Assembly (NCBI GenBank): GCA_963848035.1
Contig: CAWKCD010000001.1
Coordinates: 1-64,000 of the forward strand
Length of the DNA stretch: 64,000 nucleotides
Source: JAVVHH01 sp963848035
GTDB lineage: Bacteria; Pseudomonadota; Alphaproteobacteria; Acetobacterales; Acetobacteraceae
Direction of reading: 5' to 3'
Below are positions 61,309-64,000 of this stretch, in pieces. A program made the position numbers and the translations under genes. Every line of letters starts with the position of its first letter. Position 1 is the first letter of the stretch. The notes below the pieces were generated by a model. That model saw only the letters and a program-made list of their open reading frames with translations. It was not told where the DNA came from and made no database searches.

Positions 61309-61779
61309 TCAACGGGAAGCATTCATCCTCTCCCACGCTGAGAGCGAAACCCTTCCCGTCATCTCGGGCCGTGGCCGATGGGGCAGGATGGCGATATATT
61401 CCAGCGAGTGGCCGTCCGGATCATCAAAATAGACGCTCGCCGCCGGCATCCACGGGAACACGGTGGGCTCGTCGATCTCCGGACCGCCGCCGCCTGACCG
61501 AGGAACGATCCCCTTCGACCGGAGAACGCCTACCGATTGCTTGACCTGCTCCAGCTCGGTAGCAAAAGCGATATGCAGCCGGAGGCGCACGGGCGAACTA
61601 TGGATGCACCATAGTCCAAGCATTGATCGCTCGCGCCCGCCAACCCAGAAGAAAGCAGCGTGCCGCGACGGCACGATGTGAGCTAGTTCCAATCCGACAA
61701 CGTCGCGATAGAAGTCGATGGACCGGTCCAGGCTCGCGACCGTGAGATGGCTCTCGTAAAGTCCCGAAATGGGGATCAC
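61309..61779 (-). CDS. VOC family (glyoxalase/bleomycin resistance-like) protein
   Basis: A 156-residue metal-site fold protein starting at GTG 61779 with GGAG upstream. Two beta-alpha-beta-beta-beta units are visible: GLYESHLTVASLDRSIDFYR with DVVGLELAHIVPSRHAAFFW, and RLHIAFATELEQVKQSVGVL with SVYFDDPDGHSLEYIAILPH. Candidate ligands are H11, H73 and E at about 135 (SLEYIA). The family covers glyoxalases, extradiol dioxygenases and antibiotic-binding proteins such as fosfomycin or bleomycin resistance proteins; the substrate cannot be told. It is part of the accessory block between the importer genes. Confidence 0.85.
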   Translation of the reverse strand: MIPISGLYESHLTVASLDRSIDFYRDVVGLELAHIVPSRHAAFFWVGGRERSMLGLWCIHSSPVRLRLHIAFATELEQVKQSVGVLRSKGIVPRSGGGGPEIDEPTVFPWMPAASVYFDDPDGHSLEYIAILPHRPRPEMTGRVSLSAWERMNASR

Positions 61780-62071
61780 CGCGCCGCTCCAGCATGCCCG
61801 CGAGATTATGACAACCCCTGGTGCCGAAGTCAGCTTTCGGCGAGCGAGCCATCATTCCTTGGGTGGACAGCCTCCGCAGCCGCAATGTCGTCGGCCCCTT
61901 AGCCTCGTATTGGTGGCTCGAACTCCGACCGGAAAGTCCGCTTTCGGCGACAAACCACATCGGATCGACGACCGCCTGTCGGCGCGCACCCGCCGGTCAA
62001 CTCCCCAACGATCACTCCCTCCCCATCAAAACCCTTGCCAACCCCCACCCCCTTATGTTCCCTTTTCGTTC

Positions 62072-62626
62072 GTGTTCTCCACCTCAACCCGCGACCTCCT
62101 CGATCGCCTCGCCGCCGCCGTGATGGTCATCGTCGACGCCGTCGCCCCGCGTGCCGCCGCCTCCACCCCGACCCTGCCCGAAGCCGCCGCCGAAACCCTC
62201 TTCTTCCGCCTCTGCCGCCTCGTCACCACCCTCATCCGCATCAGCGCCTTCGGCCTCCGCACCACCCCCAAGCCCGCCCCCAAAACCCGCAACCCGCCCG
62301 CCGCCCGCCCAACCCGAACCACGCCCACTCCAGCCCTCCCGCGCCGCCCCGGCTGGCTCCTCGCCGCCCTGCCCGAGATCGCCCCCGCCGTCGCCGCCGA
62401 CATCAGCGCCCTCCTCGACGACCCGGCCATCGCCGCCCTCCTCGAGCGCGCCCCCTCCCTCCACCGAATCCTCCGCCCTCTCCTGCGCAGCCTCGGCCTC
62501 GCCCAACCCCGCCCGAAAGCCCCGCGCCCCCGATCCCCCACCGCCGCCTACCCCACGAAACCCGCCGCCCCAAGCGCACGCACCACCCGCCACCCCATCC
62601 CCAAACCCATCGTAAAATACGCCTGA
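62072..62626 (+). CDS. Hypothetical helical protein of Acetobacteraceae type
   Basis: A 184-residue frame, start taken at GTG 62072 (ATG 62123 is the alternative). It has an N-terminal hydrophobic helix RDLLDRLAAAVMVIVDAVAP, a second helix FFRLCRLVTTLIRISAFGLR, a long Pro/Arg/Thr linker, then GWLLAALPEIAPAVAADISA with LLDDPAIAALLERAPSLHRI and LRPLLRSLGL, ending in a basic tail. The pattern 'pair of helices, proline linker, LL-x-DP-x-AALL-x-x-AP, ILRPL' recalls hypothetical proteins I associate with Acetobacteraceae; this is from memory and supports the host assignment only weakly. Function unknown. Codon use is like the chromosomal genes, so it may mark the right edge of the accessory block. 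Confidence 0.6.
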   Translation: MFSTSTRDLLDRLAAAVMVIVDAVAPRAAASTPTLPEAAAETLFFRLCRLVTTLIRISAFGLRTTPKPAPKTRNPPAARPTRTTPTPALPRRPGWLLAALPEIAPAVAADISALLDDPAIAALLERAPSLHRILRPLLRSLGLAQPRPKAPRPRSPTAAYPTKPAAPSARTTRHPIPKPIVKYA

Positions 62627-62808
62627 TCCAACACGCCGTTTCACGCCCATTTCATTACGATATAGCAACAAAGACCACCCGCATCCTCCCGATTGCAGCC
62701 CCACCGCATTGCCGCTAGCGTCCAACCCCCGCCCAGCCGCCCCCGCGGCGCAGCGGCACACAAACGATCGAGAGCCAAAACGGTGGAGCCAACCCGGACG
62801 GTCCAGCG

Positions 62809-63858
62809 ATGAACCGCCTCCCCGCCTGGGCCGAAAACATCCTCCTCCCCCTCCTCAATCTCGCCCTCGCCCTCGCCGTCACCGCCCTCCTCGTTCTCGC
62901 CACCGGCCACGACCCGGCCGCCGCCCTCACCGCGCTGGCCCTCGGCAGCCTCGGCGACGCCAACGCCATCGGCTACACCCTCTATTACGCCACCGACATG
63001 GCCTTCGCCGGCCTCGCCGTCGCCATCGCCTTCCAGGCCGGCCTCTTCAACATCGGCGCCGAAGGCCAAGCCACCCTCGCCGGCCTCGGCACCTCAGCCA
63101 TCGCCCTCCACGCCGAAACCCTCCCCGCCCCGCTCGCAATCCCCCTCGCCATCACAGCCGGCGCCGCCGCCGGCGCGCTCTGGGCCGCCATCCCCGGCTG
63201 GCTCCAGGCCAAACGCGGCAGCCACATCGTCATCACCACCATCATGTTCAACTTCCTCGCCGCCTCCCTCATGGTCTGGGTCGTCGTCAACCTCCTCACC
63301 GCCCCCGGCACCATGTCCCCCGAGAGCCGCCACTTCGCCGCCTCCGCCGCCCTCCCCGCCCTGCCCTTCGCCGGCCACTCCCCGCTCAACGCCGCCCTGA
63401 TCCTCGCCCTCCTCGCCGCCCTCGCCGTCTGGCTCCTGGTCTGGCGCACCCCCTTCGGCTACGGCCTGCGCGTCCTCGGCAGCAGCCCCACCGTCGCCCG
63501 CTACGCCGGCATCCCCGCCGCCCGAACCACCATCCTCGTCATGGCCCTCTCCGGCGCGCTCGCCTCCGGCATCGCCGCCAACGAACTCCTCGGCGCCCAG
63601 CACCGCCTCCTCCTCGGCTTCTCCGGCGGCTACGGCTTCACCGGCATCGCCGTCGCGCTCATGGGCCGCAAACACCCCGCCGGCATCCTCCTCGCCGCCC
63701 TCCTCTTCGGCGCGCTCACCCAAGGCGGCGCCGAACTCGCCTTCGCCATGCCCGAGATCCCCTCCGAAATCGTCGTCCTCATCCAGGGCCTCGTCGTCCT
63801 GTTCAGCGGCGCCCTCGGCAACCTCCTCCGCCCCGCCCTCGCCCGCCTGCTCGCATGA
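62809..63858 (+). CDS. BMP-type importer permease 1 (YufP-like)
   Basis: A 349-residue inner-membrane permease of the branched-chain/BMP type. Typical parts are ALTALALGSLGDANAIGYTL near residue 40, AFQAGLFNIGAEGQATLAGL near 76 (the F-N-I-G-x-E-G-Q motif), AKRGSHIVITTIMFNFLAAS near 137 and FGYGLRVLGSSPTVARYAGI near 217, with eight or more membrane helices. It forms a heterodimer with the product of the next gene, which overlaps it by ATGA. Its binding protein and ATPase are most probably those at 52,578-55,220, although 7.6 kb of accessory DNA now lie between. Confidence 0.93.
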   Translation: MNRLPAWAENILLPLLNLALALAVTALLVLATGHDPAAALTALALGSLGDANAIGYTLYYATDMAFAGLAVAIAFQAGLFNIGAEGQATLAGLGTSAIALHAETLPAPLAIPLAITAGAAAGALWAAIPGWLQAKRGSHIVITTIMFNFLAASLMVWVVVNLLTAPGTMSPESRHFAASAALPALPFAGHSPLNAALILALLAALAVWLLVWRTPFGYGLRVLGSSPTVARYAGIPAARTTILVMALSGALASGIAANELLGAQHRLLLGFSGGYGFTGIAVALMGRKHPAGILLAALLFGALTQGGAELAFAMPEIPSEIVVLIQGLVVLFSGALGNLLRPALARLLA

Positions 63859-64000
63859 CCGCCGCCGACGCCCTCCCCATCCTCGCCGCCACCCTCCGCG
63901 TCGCCGCCCCCCTGCTCCTCGCCGCCCTCGCCGGCCTCTTCTCCGAACGCGCCGGCATCGTCGACGTCGGCCTCGAGGGCAAGATGCTCGTCGCCGCCTT
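63855..64000 (+). CDS. BMP-type importer permease 2 (YufQ-like), cut by the window end
   Basis: The first 48 residues of a second permease, starting at ATG 63855 within the stop of the preceding gene. The visible part includes LRVAAPLLLAALAGLFSERA and GIVDVGLEGKML, the conserved N-terminal pattern (A-G-I-V-x-V-G-L-E-G-x-M-L) of YufQ/BmpC-type permeases. The gene continues beyond the window. Confidence 0.9.
   Translation, partial: MTAADALPILAATLRVAAPLLLAALAGLFSERAGIVDVGLEGKMLVAA

Overview
The window is extremely GC-rich with strongly C/G-ending codons and large numbers of long antisense shadow ORFs. The gene content (oligopeptide ABC importers, HpaB- and Rieske-type oxygenases, RidA proteins, DUF1028, DUF2721, BMP-type nucleoside importer) and the repeat types suggest a heterotrophic alphaproteobacterium, probably Acetobacteraceae-like. 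That placement is inference from gene families and style, not from a marker gene. No rRNA, tRNA or CRISPR array was found.

Layout. 1-3,000: lower-GC accessory DNA with a frameshifted GHKL-ATPase/PD-(D/E)XK protein. 3,012-15,159: comB-like gene, then a divergent catabolic locus: an LLM flavin monooxygenase and a RidA on the minus strand; on the plus strand an HpaB-type hydroxylase, a five-part oligopeptide-type ABC importer, a DoxX-like protein, an M20 peptidase and two genes carrying three further RidA domains. 15,161-19,960: alpha/beta hydrolase, TPR protein, DUF1028, GNAT and small membrane proteins. 20,054-26,045: ornithine cyclodeaminase homologue and histidine-utilisation genes hutU, hutI, hutF, without hutH or hutG. 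26,115-28,058: a chemoreceptor. 28,055-36,469: a second peptide-type importer in one operon with an HcnB/HcnC-like two-subunit FAD oxidase. 36,598-42,090: flavin reductase, Rieske oxygenase, LysR regulator, FAD oxidoreductase and a methionine-gamma-lyase-like PLP enzyme. 42,190-45,497: two divergent GH13 enzymes. 45,522-47,882: a DHA2 drug exporter and its TetR regulator with a visible double operator. 47,883-49,800: low-GC accessory DNA. 49,798-52,546: hydrolase, CinA-like amidase and an MFS transporter. 52,578-64,000: a BMP-family (nucleoside-type) importer operon whose permeases are separated from the binding protein and ATPase by about 7.6 kb of accessory DNA carrying an IS91-type transposase plus tyrosine recombinase, a vapC remnant, a foreign solute-binding protein, and NUDIX and VOC genes.

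Themes. The core of the window is uptake and oxidative breakdown of amino-acid-like or peptide-like nitrogen compounds: three ABC importers, several flavin or iron oxygenases and oxidases, deaminases and enamine-handling RidA proteins. The 3.8-15.2 kb locus is the best candidate for an undescribed pathway. Several families of short palindromic repeats sit at gene junctions, often inside operons. About fifteen apparent frameshifts are visible, several in C or G homopolymers, so many 'pseudogenes' here may be assembly errors; each is described at its gene.
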